DNA from: Cryoendolithus antarcticus
Taxonomy: Eukaryota; Ascomycota; Dothideomycetes; Cladosporiales; Cladosporiaceae
NCBI GenBank assembly: GCA_002077065.1
Contig: NAJO01000088.1
Span: 1 to 63,906, forward strand
Length of the DNA: 63,906 nucleotides
Direction of reading: 5' to 3'
In this document: piece after piece, positions 1 through 11,562 of the stretch
Layout: each line of letters starts with the position of its first letter
How positions within the stretch are numbered: the stretch's first letter is position 1
Notes under the pieces: model-generated
What the model was told of the DNA's origin: nothing
The model's database searches: none
The model's input: only the letters and a program-made list of their open reading frames with translations
Made by a program: the position numbers and the translations under genes

Positions 1-1120
1 TCATGTCATCGAACATCAAGTCCTTTCCATCGCTCACCACTTTTCCACCCCATGTTATACTCCAAGCAAGCCAGGAACGGACGACTGTCCACATCGCTAC
101 AAGAGGATGCAGTATTATTGCCATCTCATTTACGCCCTTGGACTCTTGAATTTCGCGGAAGCCCTGCCGCCAGGTGGGCTTCTAGGTATCACGTCCATTC
201 TAGCACTGGTAGAGACGATCTTACCTGTGGCGTCCCCGATTCTATGCGGCGTGTCCTCCATTCTGGTCGGCGGCACTTGTCGCGTTGCGCGGCGCAGGCA
301 TCGGCGGCAGAGAGTAAGTCGTCATTTGTACAGATCGTTGCTCGTTGACGTGCCACTCGCACCGGCTCTGCTGCCCACGCCGTAATCATGTACAAAAGGG
401 CGCACGGCCTAAGAATACGTAGAGGCGCCGGGATCGCCCTTGATATTTTAACGGGCTGTAGCTGGGGAAGAGGTGAAGTGGCCTGAATCGTGGCACTGCA
501 ATCCCGCGTTCATGAGTGTGCTGCATGGTATGCATACCAGGTACACGGCCAGGTAGCAGAGCAGCATGATGCTGAAGCCACAAACTGTGGGTGACCAGGA
601 AGATAGATGTGGACATGTTCTAGGTTCCCCGTGTGCCAGGAATCGGTCCCCGGTCTCCCGGATACTCGAGTGCCCGATGCCGGTTTTCTGCCTAAAACCA
701 AGTGGAACGGAAGCGGGCGCTCCACAGGGACTAACAGCACTAAGGCAGGGACATCACCCAGTCTTCGGCTTAATCATAACGTACCGATTCCGCTCACACA
801 TGCACACCCCGCAATCCCGTAGGGGCGACCATAGTGGAGCAGGACAGTCCTCCGTTGCAAACGCTCACTTCACACTTCGCAAATATCATCCGATAAAACT
901 ACAGACAAGAACGCTGGCGTAAATTTGCATCATCTATGAAAGTTGGTCGCGTGCTGAACTCTACCTTACCCCTTGGACGCTTGGGTCCATCTGTACGACC
1001 TCTGCATACAGCGACTGAGTCGCCACCGAGTGCACATCGTTACGCGCTCAGCTGATCAGACCATTGAAGCTGGACGAGGTTCCAAGACCGGTGCTTCACC
1101 CGTGCAAACTAACTGCCCCC
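1..1120. other. Gene-poor left edge, no supported gene
   Basis: Only short overlapping open frames occur here. The best is a 92-codon frame at 107-385 (+) with a hydrophobic stretch rich in Leu, Ile and Val, but it has no recognisable family, no clear splice context and competing frames on both strands, so I do not call it a gene. The last ~100 bases before 1121 are the likely promoter and 5' leader of the downstream regulator. Confidence 0.4.
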
Positions 1121-3386
1121 ATGGCCTCGCAAGATTCTGCCGAGCCAAGTGAGGGCACCTCACATCGTCGAGAGCGAGCTGCGATGGCAGCGCAGGCTTG
1201 CCAGACCTGTCGCAACCGGTGGGTGCCCTGATTGAAGTAACATGTGTACCGAACGGCCAACGCTGACGACATCATCACAGTAAGAGCAAGTGCGACGAAC
1301 AAAGACCGAAATGCAAGTCCACCTGCGGTCCGAACGTTGAAAGATCTAGCATGAGCTGACAAGCGTGTAGGCGGCTTATGCCGACGACTCAACGTCGAAT
1401 GTTCGTATCGAGAGCCCTTGCCAATGAAGTACGTGCAAACAATCGCCTGACGTAGAGACGCTTCAATCGCCCTAAGTGACAGGTGTTGACTATGGCCGCC
1501 AGGAAAGACAAGACGATGGTGCACATCCTTGACACGCTTACACGCCTTGAGAACAAATTTGACAATATGAGAATCGCCAATGCTACCGATAGCTCATCGT
1601 CTTCTGACTTCGTTGCGGGAACACGTTACTCGTCTTCGCAGTCATCTGGGAAGCGGAACGAGCGGGAGACTGCCAGTGGGCATGATATTCCGACTGAGGT
1701 CCGAAGATCATACCAGCACTTAACTGTGCCGCACAAGGTCATACTCTGGCCGTGCATCTTTCTCCATCTCGTCGACTCGGGCATACAAGCCGCGACAGAC
1801 TTGCAGCATATCCTGCAAGAAGGCACCTCCTGGCTCATCAAGCAAGAGATGACCAAGCACCCGGATCCTCTCCCTGCAGATTCCGGGCTTCCAAGCTACA
1901 GGATCGGTGCAGCAGACGACGGCTACTCGACTAGAATGGCGTTTCCGACTCTGACGTTACAGCTCATTGATGAGTATACGAACTCTTACTTCAACACTTT
2001 CAACGTCCTCTACCCTATCCTAAATCACGATGCATTCCTTGATGATACTGTCTCCAGGCTCATGCGAGATGGCTACGCTGACGGCGATCCAGGGGCTGTG
2101 CTGGCGCTGATGGTCTTTGCGCTCGGCCAGTGTGCGAAGGAAGGCGTGTTTGGCAATCCGATCGGCGTCGTTGATGGCGTGCCGAGTGGCTACCGAGGCG
2201 GCACCGTAGAGCGGCCACCCGGAATCGAAATCTTCAACGAAGCGCGACGACGTCTAGGCTTCGTCGTGACGCTCTGCTCACTTGAGAATGTACAGATCCT
2301 ACTGCTGCAGGCTACATACCTCGAGGCCACCGGTCGACATCTGGACTTCTGGCGTAGCACCGTCGCGGCGTCCATGGCGTGCCAGGTGCTAGTGCGATGT
2401 CATCCATTGGACTGGGCGACGCATGAAGGCGACATGATCAAGCGCGCCTACTGGGCTTGTGTACTGAGCGAGGATCTTTATCATCTCGATCTAGACCTGC
2501 CACAGACGGGTATTCACACGCTGGAGGATGAAGTCCCGCTGCCTTACTTTCAGGAAGCACAGGACCAGCTCTCGGGGGAGAGAGGCGTAGACGAGCGCGC
2601 CTACTTCCAATATCATTTCCTCGCCATGATCGCGCTGCGCCGCCTCATCGGCCGCATCCACAGCGTAATCCACGAATGTAAATCTCACCTCCGCTAGCGA
2701 AGTATCACAGAACAAGACCCTAACAACACCTAGCATCATCAACCCACCCCGAATCCTCCGACGACTACGGCGGTCCCCCCGTCCCCGTGATAACCGAAAT
2801 GGCCCGCCAGCTCGATTCCTGGCGCTCCGTCCTCCCCCGCCCCCTCCAATGGCATGACTCCGACATGCTCGACTTCCCCATCTCAAACCCGCAAGCCCGT
2901 CGCCCAAATGAACTCCTCTTCTCTCCAAACCAAGGCTCCGTGCCCATAAACTACAAGTTCAATCTTGACATCGTCACTGCCCAGCTGCGGACACGGTTCT
3001 ATTATGCACGTTTCATGATGTTCCGGCCTTTCGTGTACAAAGCACTGCACTTCCCCGAGCTCATGACAGCCGAGGACGCGAATTACTGCGCGCTTGCCAT
3101 TCAGAGTGCGTGTCTCTGGCCGGTTTCGATGGCGCCGCCCAAGAACAAAAAGCGTCTAGTCCCGCATCACTTCATGTGGACGCAGAATTTCATGGGTATA
3201 CTGTTAATCTTACGCATGACCAGGGAAGAGGGTGTGTTGAAGCAAATTTGTGACGAGAGGGTGGACGAGGGGAGTATAGAGATGACGGTGCAATTGATGC
3301 TGGGGTGGATTCGGGATGTGAGGCAGGTTGATGGGATTGCGGAGTGGAGTTGGAGGATTTTGGAGGGGTTGTTTGAGGGGAGGTGA
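1121..3386 (+). CDS. Zn2Cys6 transcription factor with fungal-specific TF domain
   Basis: Predicted nuclear DNA-binding regulator, 671 aa. My splice model is 1121-1218, 1281-1312, 1371-1428, 1503-2677, 2734-3386, which sums to an exact multiple of three. The first three exons encode a perfect binuclear zinc cluster, with Cys at about residues 27, 30, 37, 44, 47 and 54 (spacing 2-6-6-2-6) and basic residues between the second and third Cys. Joining exon 2 to exon 3 requires a GC-AG intron (1313-1370, donor GCAAGT); this alone restores the fourth-to-fifth Cys spacing. A linker helix with a KDKTMVHILDTL-type stretch follows. The large exon 4 carries the fungal-specific TF homology region (NTFNVLYPILNHDAF, then an ALMVFALGQ helix). 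It is tail-to-tail with a second regulator. Target genes cannot be read from sequence. No disabling mutation seen. Confidence 0.88.
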
Positions 3387-3757
3387 GAAGTCTAATGGAT
3401 GAAGAAGGCGAGATTCGTCAGTAGCAAAAGGGGAGATGAGAACGTGGCGCTTCGAACGGGATGTATAGATGGGACTGGGAGGTAATGAGGAGTCCGCTGC
3501 TGGAGGGTGCGAGACTGATATACAGGGATGTCGGGTAAGTTACATATCTTTCACGAACCCCTCGCAAAGTATCGAAGGGCTTGTCAGGGCACGCAAGGCG
3601 GTGAAAAGAGGGGACCAGAGTCTCGTCGTTGTCACAACACATACTCGATATGAGCTGGGCCTTCCGATCTTGCACTATGGCGACGAGATGGATCATTAAT
3701 TCGACAGGCAGAGTACTGCAACATCGATATGCCAAATAGACAGCATGTTACATGCCT

Positions 3758-4654
3758 TCAACGAGGAGGAGCCCTCTTCGAACGCTGACCAGTGGTAATG
3801 TGGCTCTCCTCAGCCAGTGGACCCATATGAAACTGCTGTGAGAACTGCTGGGATGTCTCTATCTGGCCGTGTCGAAACTGCTCGGCCGGTACACTCATGC
3901 CGAGACTCTGCTGTTTACTAGCCGGGTCCTGATATAGCATAAATGGCGCGTAGTACCATTGGTACTGCAGATTCTGTTCCACCCGAGGCATTGCTGCGAC
4001 AGGTATAGTAGCCACCTGAGTGCTCTGTTAGGAAGATGAGGAGTCCACATTGATGCGTGTAGCGCTGCGGGAGAGAGGCTGTGGCATCCGGGTATGCCTC
4101 GTCCTCCCCGCCGGATGCATCCTCCTCTGCGTTGTCGACAGGGTACTCCCACGGGAAGCTCCCCTGCTGACTCTCAGTGTCGTCTCGAGATTCGCGTCTA
4201 TCAACAAGTATGCCGTCATACTGCCCTCCTCGGAGTCGACTGAGGACTTCGACTGCGGCATTCGATGGCAGCGTGCGTAAGGTACTGATCAACGATGCAT
4301 GCGCTTCGAGTTCATGTTGAATCTTAGATTGGTTCTCGACAAGCGCTTGCTGTCGGGTCTGTCCGGTGGGTAGTTCATACTCGCACGTCAACTTGGCCTT
4401 GCTACAGGACTTGCAGCTCGGCCGGGTTTCGTCGCACTGATGCATCGCTGTCAGCGTGTTGCAGGCAGTGAGGGGTGAAGCAAGGTGAGTGTCACTTTGA
4501 TTTTCCGCCGGCGGCACGGCTGGCAGGCCTGCTTGCCTTGATGGCGTCTCTTCCTGTTCCCTACTAAGTCGTCTTCGTGCAGTGCGTCCATAGTGCTAGA
4601 CGCTTTGCGAACGATCGATGTAGCGAAATCGGCCGCACGGCTGTCACTCATCAT
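3758..4654 (-). CDS. Short Zn2Cys6 transcription factor
   Basis: Predicted 260-aa DNA-binding regulator. Model on the minus strand: exon 1 4654-4496, exon 2 4436-4049, exon 3 3993-3758, introns of 59 and 55 nt. Splicing the first intron joins CRRRKIK to CDETRPSC and yields the zinc cluster at Cys 44, 47, 54, 61, 64 and 71. After it comes a helical linker with a LRTLPSNAAVEVLSRLRGG segment, then an acidic stretch. The C-terminal exon is Gln- and Met-rich and may be an activation region. No full fungal-specific TF domain is present, so this is a short-form member. Start: ATG at 4654 or the second in-frame Met at residue 22 are both possible. The second intron is chosen on phase plus a CTAAC branch site and is less certain than the first. 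Confidence 0.75.
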
Positions 4655-6861
4655 GCACCGGGATCGGCCAAGCTTTCAAGCACGTAGGAGGTTGATGTAT
4701 TGGGCGGCTCTGCGGCCTCAGAGACCGTAGCTCGGTATGGCAAGCACTAGACTAGCAGGTATCTCTTTCGTAAGTCTGACAATACGGTGTTTTTTATACG
4801 ATAGACTTGCGGCTTCGCGTGGTGTCATTGTCAACATTGGTGGCGAGTAGACTCTGTGGGAGAAAATCTGCAATCATAGATATCCGAGCTGTTGGACGAT
4901 AGATTAGTACGGCGTCAATTTCGGCAACGATGGCTCGACAGATTTGCCACACGCGTGGAACTGCAGCAAGATGGGATTGGTGATGAAGCGACGTCCAATG
5001 ACCCGGATACTCGATTCCGCCAGCACGGCGATGCAACGCATTGCTAGACATACAGCAAATACGTGAACTGTGGTCTAGACGTGAGCATGTGTACCGACGG
5101 CGTAGCAGACGGCAAGGTCATCGGCGATGTGTAGCAGGACCTTTGCATGTAGGATCAGGTCTTGAGATGCCCCTCTCGACTAATCGACGATCACCACCCG
5201 TGGAGACGGTCAACATGGACGCTATAGAAGTATAGCAACCATGCACTGCCGATAGGACCTGCAGGCAGTCTTACAGACATCGACGATGCTATCGGAGACT
5301 TGAGCACCCCAATATTTGGACAAGCGCAGAACGCCATTCCTTATCTGACAGATCGCGATCATGGTTCATGGACGGAGTTGCGGGCGAAGGGTACGACACG
5401 TGGGCGAAGGGTGCAATACGCAGATCTCATGATCAGCGGGCTCATATGTAGATTAGGCTTAGACGTGAAGCCGCCACCCACGTCGCTCCATCTCGCTGAC
5501 TAAGCACAGGGCTTGCAAAGCTTCTTCAGCGGCGTGAGTCCGCCTCCCCGCTGTAACTTAGAGCATTTCCTATCAATCTCACCACAATCAGCATCTGCAT
5601 AGCACCTACGATTCTTTAGATGGCAGATCTAATCAGTGTTACGTCCGGCAACACGACTCAAGACTCGACGTCCGCGCGATTTCTGCTGAACGATCGCGCT
5701 ATCCCTAATTGAGGCTCAGAACAACGCCGTGTAGAAACTAACTTAGGTAGGAAAGCGTGCGCGGCACTTCGCGTACCCCTGTTACAGCGCAAAGTTCGGC
5801 TAGGAGCCGCGCCTGGTAGGCTCGCTTAGACTGCGCTACGGTAACTTCATAAGAGGCCCCGAGTGCATGCAGGATGCCTTCTTGCACTGCAGTATCGCAG
5901 TTTGGCGCTCTAGCTAAGATATCTCCGCAATTCCCCCCCGCGCTTCGCTACGCACACGATGGTTTCTGCAACCGATTGCAGTCAGCGAGCGAAGCACTCC
6001 CTAGCTTGGATCCAGATAAGCGCGCAATGCATCGGCTCAATCGAATTGATGGTGCGATTTGCTTTCCTGTGCATGGCTCGCACGATAGAACGAGGGTTCG
6101 ATTTGAGATTCGATGATGTATTTGCTATGGTGGCACACGTAGGCGACTGTACTATGCTGTACGGGATCGGAGCTAATCCACTTAGCTGCCCTTAATGGCA
6201 TATACCGCTATGATAGCCCCATGCACTTTTGATCCGAATGCTTCTCCCGCAGTAAGGAACTGCCTTCCATTCCTATAGACATATTATTGACTAAGCGTAT
6301 TAGTTAGCATCAACGAATCGAACACCGCTTCACTCCGCGATAGTCCTCACACAATATTCGCAGTCATGTAGTTGTTTGCAGACGATTCCAGCTACAAACA
6401 ATATGACGTCCTTATGGCCGAACCGAAACTACCTTAGGCATGGCATTCTTTGCTTCCTTGGCTTGGTGTCAATTGTGCTGATTACGATACAACCGTTGCG
6501 ATCGGTAATAAGGCTTTCCAGAGTTATTTACTAGTTACAAAGCTTACATTTTCGATTAGATGACACGAGAGAGGGCTATACTAACCTCTACAATTACGGT
6601 GATCAACGAGGGACTTAAGCTACATCTGCCGTTCTTGTTCGCTATGTCATCTACGCCAAAAGGGTGATGACAGTAGCATCGTGGGATTTCGATCACCAAG
6701 TCAAGCGTTCATACAAAGTCTCCGACGTGGTTTCCCTCTCCGTATGGCAGCCCGTATAATGTACATACTCACCCTCTAAATGTGCGTAGATGATCTGCTA
6801 ACAAAGGAATCAGGATGGCCATCGCACTGCTCTCTTCCATGTGTCAAGACGGAGTCAACAC
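4655..6861. other. Gene-poor interval, no supported gene
   Basis: About 2.2 kb with only short, mutually overlapping frames and no recognised protein family. A minor direct repeat (two copies of a GGGCGAAGGGT-containing unit) lies around 5383-5424. The composition looks like decayed non-coding DNA; no identifiable transposase remains. Confidence 0.45.
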
Positions 6862-7329
6862 ATGGCCAAGGTTATCATATACGACGCACGTTCTTCAATC
6901 AGTCGATCTTTGTATTTACCTAATGTTCACCAAAGGACTTGGCTTCCTGTCGGTCCTCAAGCGGACTTAGTATATTCCCACGATAGGCGAGCGAGGCAAC
7001 GACAGGACAATCGCACTATTAATGACGAACGCAATACGATAACAGCTTGTAGCACAGACAGCACGACTGTCTTATCTCCTTCAGCAGTAGCCGCACTCCC
7101 CGATGACTTCACGGAAGTGATCATGGACATGGACAATCACTGGCTTCGAAAGGACAATACTACTAACGCCAAGGACGCCATCGAACTTGTAAGTGCGCAG
7201 GTCTAAGGCTACGAAACATTTGCTAACTTGTTCTAGATGTCCACAAACATTTCAGCCAAGTACAAACTCCACCCCTTCACCGACTTTTCCGACGTCGCTG
7301 GCAGCATCATGAGAGCTGGTCGAGAGTGA
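6862..7329 (+). CDS. Possible small two-exon hypothetical gene
   Basis: An open frame from ATG 6862 runs into a textbook intron at 7189-7236 (donor GTAAGT, branch GCTAAC, acceptor CTAG, 48 nt, phase 0). After it the frame continues as MSTNISAKYKLHPFTDF and stops at 7327-7329. The stretch around the intron looks coding (SAVAALPDDFTEVIMDMDN), but the N-terminal half does not and may include another intron or decayed sequence. No family recognised. It could be the 3' end of a truncated gene. Confidence 0.3.
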
Positions 7330-7382
7330 CTAAGTGGTAACGAGCGGTTTTGGCTATAACACCTTCACTAGTGGCGAGGATA

Positions 7383-7703
7383 GCAAAACACCTTGCAAAA
7401 CCCCTTGCAAAACCCCTCACGATCGGTGTTCAGGGGTTTGACAAGAGGTAGAATGGCGGCTTGTAAACGGTCACTGAGCTGCTGCAGGCCCGAGGGTACG
7501 GGCGGCGATAAAGGGGTAGAGAGGTCAGACGTCTGACCAGCGGCCACACTACCTTCCTATTGCGGTAACGACAGCGACCTCGCACGGTTCTCACGCGAGT
7601 GCAAGCAAGCCAAGCCACCACCACTCTCTTGATCCATGAAGCAAGCAACAAAGCCGCCAGCCTCAAGCAAGGTAGGGTGTACCACCTTACTTGCTTGGCT
7701 TGC
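7383..7703. repeat. Palindrome-rich segment, possible MITE remnant
   Basis: Contains a short tandem direct repeat of a CCTTGCAAAACC unit (about 7390-7416), a perfect 16-bp palindrome GGTCAGACGTCTGACC (7523-7538), and an inverted repeat of about 13 bp (AAGCAAGCCAAGC near 7603-7616, its complement near 7690-7703) that would fold into a hairpin. Inverted motifs packed like this are typical of miniature transposon ends, but I could not define flanking target-site duplications. Confidence 0.45.
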
Positions 7704-8056
7704 TTATGGACAGGTCTACCTATCGCTGTGGTCAATCTTCGAAGGCCAGGCTATGAATGAAGACTCATTTTGATATTGTATACGTCAAGACACATCTCGA
7801 AAGACACCGGAATTATGAGATTACGTATCAGGTCAAGTAGATGTTGACTTTTCCAAAGGTCCCCTTTGCATCCCGTAAGACAGTATTCGAATCTTCCAGA
7901 TTGCCTCTCATGCGTAAATCTTGTAGATATCCTCTAAGAACACGAAGAGGAATTTATTGCCTGTATGTCGTGAATGCTCCTACGTTTGCCGAGTTGCTTC
8001 AACTTTACACTGTCAAGCTGATTCTAGGGCGCCTAAGAGAGCCAAAGCCGCGATAT

Positions 8057-8656
8057 TTAGGAGATCCAGATTGCGCAGTCGTTTGGCTCCAAGGAAGACT
8101 TGAAGAATGTGCCGTCTTCATGACTGGAGAGGCTGATGTTTGTGAGACTGCTCCCGTTGTAGTATAGTTGAGCTGTCCAAAGGATGCATCCGGTCTTCGA
8201 AATGCGCTGAACGATCCGCGAAAACAGACATGCGAGATGGCCTTCCCGATGTAGGGTGCTTATGGCATAGCCCAAAACGAATTTGGAAATGACCTCTAAG
8301 TCGCTGCGAATTCTTTGACTGACTTCGACGGCGCCGTTATGGAAATCCCTCCCTCTTGCGCCTTCGAACTGCTTAGTGGCCTTTCTGGTCTCTGCCACCT
8401 CTTGTAATTGATAGCGTACGAAAGTAGCATATGCCATTGCGCCTCGTAGATTCCCACTAGCAATGTGACTGAATAGAGGAAGGAAATGGGACGGGAACTC
8501 GATCACTACAACTTCGTCGCATGAGCAGCAGATAAGCACAAGATACGACTTTGCTCTGCTAAGGATAGAAGTGCTCGTCTTGCTGCTTTGGCGCTCGTTA
8601 TCCTGAACGATTAGGACGCCTCCTTGTTCGGTCTCGTTGACTTCGTCCTTCGTCAC
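8057..8656 (-). CDS. Hypothetical ORF adjacent to ATPase relic
   Basis: A 199-codon uninterrupted minus-strand frame directly downstream of the ATPase relic; the two frames overlap by four bases. Residue composition is plausible for a folded protein (SYLVLICCSCDEVVVIEFP, then a helical, charged middle). I recognise no domain. It may be the C-terminal continuation of the neighbouring relic or an independent gene fragment. The first codon of the open frame is not ATG, so an upstream exon or loss of the start is likely. Confidence 0.3.
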   Translation of the reverse strand: MTKDEVNETEQGGVLIVQDNERQSSKTSTSILSRAKSYLVLICCSCDEVVVIEFPSHFLPLFSHIASGNLRGAMAYATFVRYQLQEVAETRKATKQFEGARGRDFHNGAVEVSQRIRSDLEVISKFVLGYAISTLHREGHLACLFSRIVQRISKTGCILWTAQLYYNGSSLTNISLSSHEDGTFFKSSLEPNDCAIWIS

Positions 8657-8659
8657 AGA

Positions 8660-9571
8660 GAAGTGTGAACTTCGGACGCATCACGTTTGGTCAGAGACTC
8701 ACTGATCTCCAAGTCCATTTCGGATGCAATGGGACTGGCGTCGTGGGGACTGTATTTCGTAGTGCTGTCCGAGCCCCCCGCCATGAATACAAGCACGCTT
8801 ATTCCTCCGTCAGTTCCGAATCGTGTCCGAGTCTTCATATTGATAGCAACCCCGCCGAGTTTGCTCACTTCTCTTCCTGGCTTGCGAAGCAGAGAAATGC
8901 AGAAGGTTAAAAGACCAAGCTTTCCCCGAATTCAAGATTGATGATCTGATCGAACATCGCATGCTGCTCGGACATGGAGGACATCAACCTGAAGCTGCGC
9001 CGAGATGATGTTGGATGGCAGAGAACCAAGCTGGACAAGTGAAGAGATCGATGATCGACGTTGTACAAAGATCCTACAGCTTTTCTGAGACCGTCGGCTC
9101 TTGAGTGGCGATGATGATTCGTGTACCATTATGCCGCTGCTCTCGTATGATTCCAGACAATCTCTCAATGAAATTCGTCGCTGCGAGCGACGTTGTCATG
9201 TACATGTGCGCTTCATCGAGAGCAACGAGTAGCCCACGCGGTGGTCGACACTCTGCGACCAAGCTTAGACAGATATCGAAGAGGATGCACGCTGTTGGCG
9301 TATCTATGAAAGGATCCGTGAGGTCAAAGATGGTCAAAGTTCCAGGCTCCAGATCTATCAGTCGTCTTGACGCCCTCTTGCCCTTCGCCGTAGGTAAGTC
9401 CAGAAAGCTCTCGAGTAGTTCAAGCCAGAGACTGAGTGGACCAGTCTGTTCTTTGGCAAGGTTCTCGTTCTTGAGGGCCTTTTTGAACCTCAGGTAATCG
9501 AAGGCGTCTCCTTTGACATCAATGGCCATTTGGCGGAGAACTCTCAGAGCTACCGACATGTAAAGCGGCAA
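8660..9571 (-). pseudogene. Truncated P-loop ATPase relic (HerA/AAA-like fungal family)
   Basis: The minus-strand reading carries a Walker-B-type segment (GLLVALDEAHMYM) followed by a sensor-like region (RHNGTRIIIATQEPT), the arrangement seen in a fungal family of uncharacterised P-loop ATPases related to HerA-like proteins. Reading is broken by an in-frame TAG at 9074-9076, then continues as CTTSIIDLFTCPAWFSAI in the same frame. A further shift precedes an INMKTRTRFGTDGG stretch that matches the usual C-terminus. The N-terminal half with the Walker A loop is missing upstream of 9571. I therefore call it a truncated, multiply broken relic. Family assignment is from memory of motif order. Confidence 0.55.
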
Positions 9572-9810
9572 TGCGCCCTATTGATCTCCCATTGGTGGCG
9601 TGTTTGTTACTTAATCTGGCTCTTCGGAGGAGTACATTTTCCTGATCAGTCTCTGCCTAGGACTACAGAGAAGCGCAGACAAGTAAGTCTGGAGAGGTCT
9701 GTCACTAGCCTGTTGTACATGAAAAATCGGCTCCCATTACGAAATAAGCTAAGTAGCTCTTCACTGCCCTGAGTAACGTGAGTAAACTACATATCGTTAG
9801 GATATGGTCA

Positions 9811-10620
9811 TCAGACCACATGTTGCAGTAATACCTCTAATTCAGACATCGATGATTGTACGTCCGACATGCCTCTGCACACGCTCGATGCCTCAAGCCA
9901 GTGGGGGTAACATTCTCGTAGGAATTTATTGACCACTCCAATGTTCTGGAGCAGAATGCTGTTCTTTACAGTTCTCGATTCTTGCAGGTGCTCAATCCAG
10001 TACACGCAAGAGCCTCGTACCGCAGCTAAAGGATCGAAAGAACGCGGAGCGCTGGCCTGGTTGATAGAGCATCTAGGGTCCACCAGGCTGTAGATATCTC
10101 GACGCAGGGTTTTCGCCATAAGCTCGAAGGATTTTATGCAAACAGTATGAAGGGCGTGCTCGATCCCATGTAGGTAGATATGGAAACGCGCCCGGCTTAC
10201 CAGAAAGTCTTTCGCGGATTGGTGAACAAAGTAGATGACGCTTTCTCGAAGCGTAAGGGCGATCCACATTCCTTCACGATATCTGTCCACGCTGAATGGT
10301 CGGAGCTAGGCGGACCTCCTTTGATGAGGGAGGTCATGTCTTCTAGTGAGAGCGTGCGTCGCACGACCGAGGCAGTGGCAAATATCTCTTTACAGAGTTT
10401 CGAGCGTCTAGAACCAGATATCGGCTCGATCATCCTGCTGTATAAGGGTTCGAGTCTAGGCGGGAATCCCTGTGAGACACCGCTTGCCTCTCATCCATGG
10501 ATGACGAGGAGCTTCTGACAGACCAATGCTACCCAGAGAAACGTGCCCTGAGCGCTATAATTCAGGTTGCGCTGTACTACTTCTTGCACAACCATCTCGT
10601 CTAGATTGATGATGCCTGCC
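9811..10620 (-). pseudogene. NACHT-type STAND (NLR-like) protein relic
   Basis: Minus-strand pieces in different frames line up in order with the region after the NACHT core of fungal NLR-like proteins. They are NYSAQGTFLWVALVCQKL (about 10520), LCKEIFATASVVRRTLSLEDM (about 10390), then RESVIYFVHQSAKDFLVSRA (10250), a winged-helix-like stretch LRRDIYSLVDP and YPHWLEASSVCRGMSDV near the end. Intact homologues act in heterokaryon incompatibility or innate immunity. Here frame changes occur near 10260 and 10490, the P-loop part is absent, and the upstream edge runs straight into a DUF3638 relic. Confidence 0.6.
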
Positions 10621-11562
10621 ACGGTGGTATCCGCTAGAGTACTACAGGCCGGCTGCCATGCTTCGGATACGGAAGGGAGGGTACCCGTAGTCACGAATCG
10701 GACCAGATCAGGATGTAGGACGTGTACTCGCGCTACGGCAGGCTGTAGTTTCTCCCGTTATTGCTCCGTCACGATTTCGGGGCTTAGTTCACGCGCCTGC
10801 TCTTCTAACAGCGTGGTAGCCGAGAAGTCTAGATCCTCGAATTCCTTACAACGCCGCTCGATCTAAGTGATATCAGGGTGCTTGGGTCCTATGAACAACG
10901 AAGCGGCCGGATCGTCTAGCGGCTTATAACGGTGCTCCAAGGACTACGCCTCTTCTTCGAGGAATAGCTTCGCTTGCTGCTAAGACAGAGTTGTGTTGCC
11001 GTACTGGTCCTGGAATGCCTCCCAGAGAGCATTCTAGCAAGCGAATTAAATGCCTTGAGTAGCCCAAAGCGGCATACTACGGCGCACGTCGATCCACGTC
11101 TGCGTGATGGCCTAATGCAATAAATAATCGGAAATCTCTATACGCGAGCTGGTGGGCTTTGCGGTTGCGCGGAGAATCTTGCTCATAACCTCCTCCGGCA
11201 CGAAAAACTCTATAGTCTTGCCTTTGCCAAGCTTCCGCATTCTCATGCAAGCTTGACTAAGCCTGTCTCTGGTTAAACCAGCTCCTAGCGTGATAGCCGC
11301 ACGGTATGTTCCCGGCAGATGAAGGTTGGTACATCGGGTATATGATTCATCTAGAGAGACCAAGCAGATATCGAGCTACGTTGCGAAGGGAGAAGTCTAA
11401 AAGATCTCGACCCGATGTGTCCGATTAACGACGTATAGCTCGTCATGCTCGTTAAAGAATACTATAGCCTATGCGCTCGCATCCGACAAAGCTAGCCAGT
11501 GCTCAGCGACTGCGATGTTGCTCAACTCCAGAATCTGGGCACCGACATCCAGTATTACCCGA
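10621..11562 (-). pseudogene. C-terminal relic of DUF3638/DUF3645 giant protein
   Basis: In minus-strand order: ARVILDVGAQILELSNIAVA, then an FFNEHDELYVVNRTHRVEIF-like stretch, LHLPGTYRAAITLGAGLT, SQACMRMRKLGKGKTIEF, and finally ELSPEIV and HPDLVRFVTTG near the 3' end. This is the order found at the C-terminus of very large fungal proteins with DUF3638 and DUF3645, whose function is poorly known. Stops interrupt several segments (for example near 10863 and 10758). The relic is cut at both ends: at about 11562 it abuts an Atg22 relic on the other strand, and near 10620 its frame continues into NACHT sequence. Confidence 0.55.

Noticed and set aside
2491..2928. 145-codon minus-strand frame
   Set aside because: Antisense of the first regulator across its last intron; Gly/Arg-rich by composition only.
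5383..5424. Two-unit repeat considered as a CRISPR-like array
   Set aside because: Only two adjacent imperfect units, no spacers, and a eukaryotic context.
6085..6120. Possible tRNA B-box (GGTTCGATTT-like)
   Set aside because: No matching A-box, acceptor stem or anticodon arm could be drawn around it.
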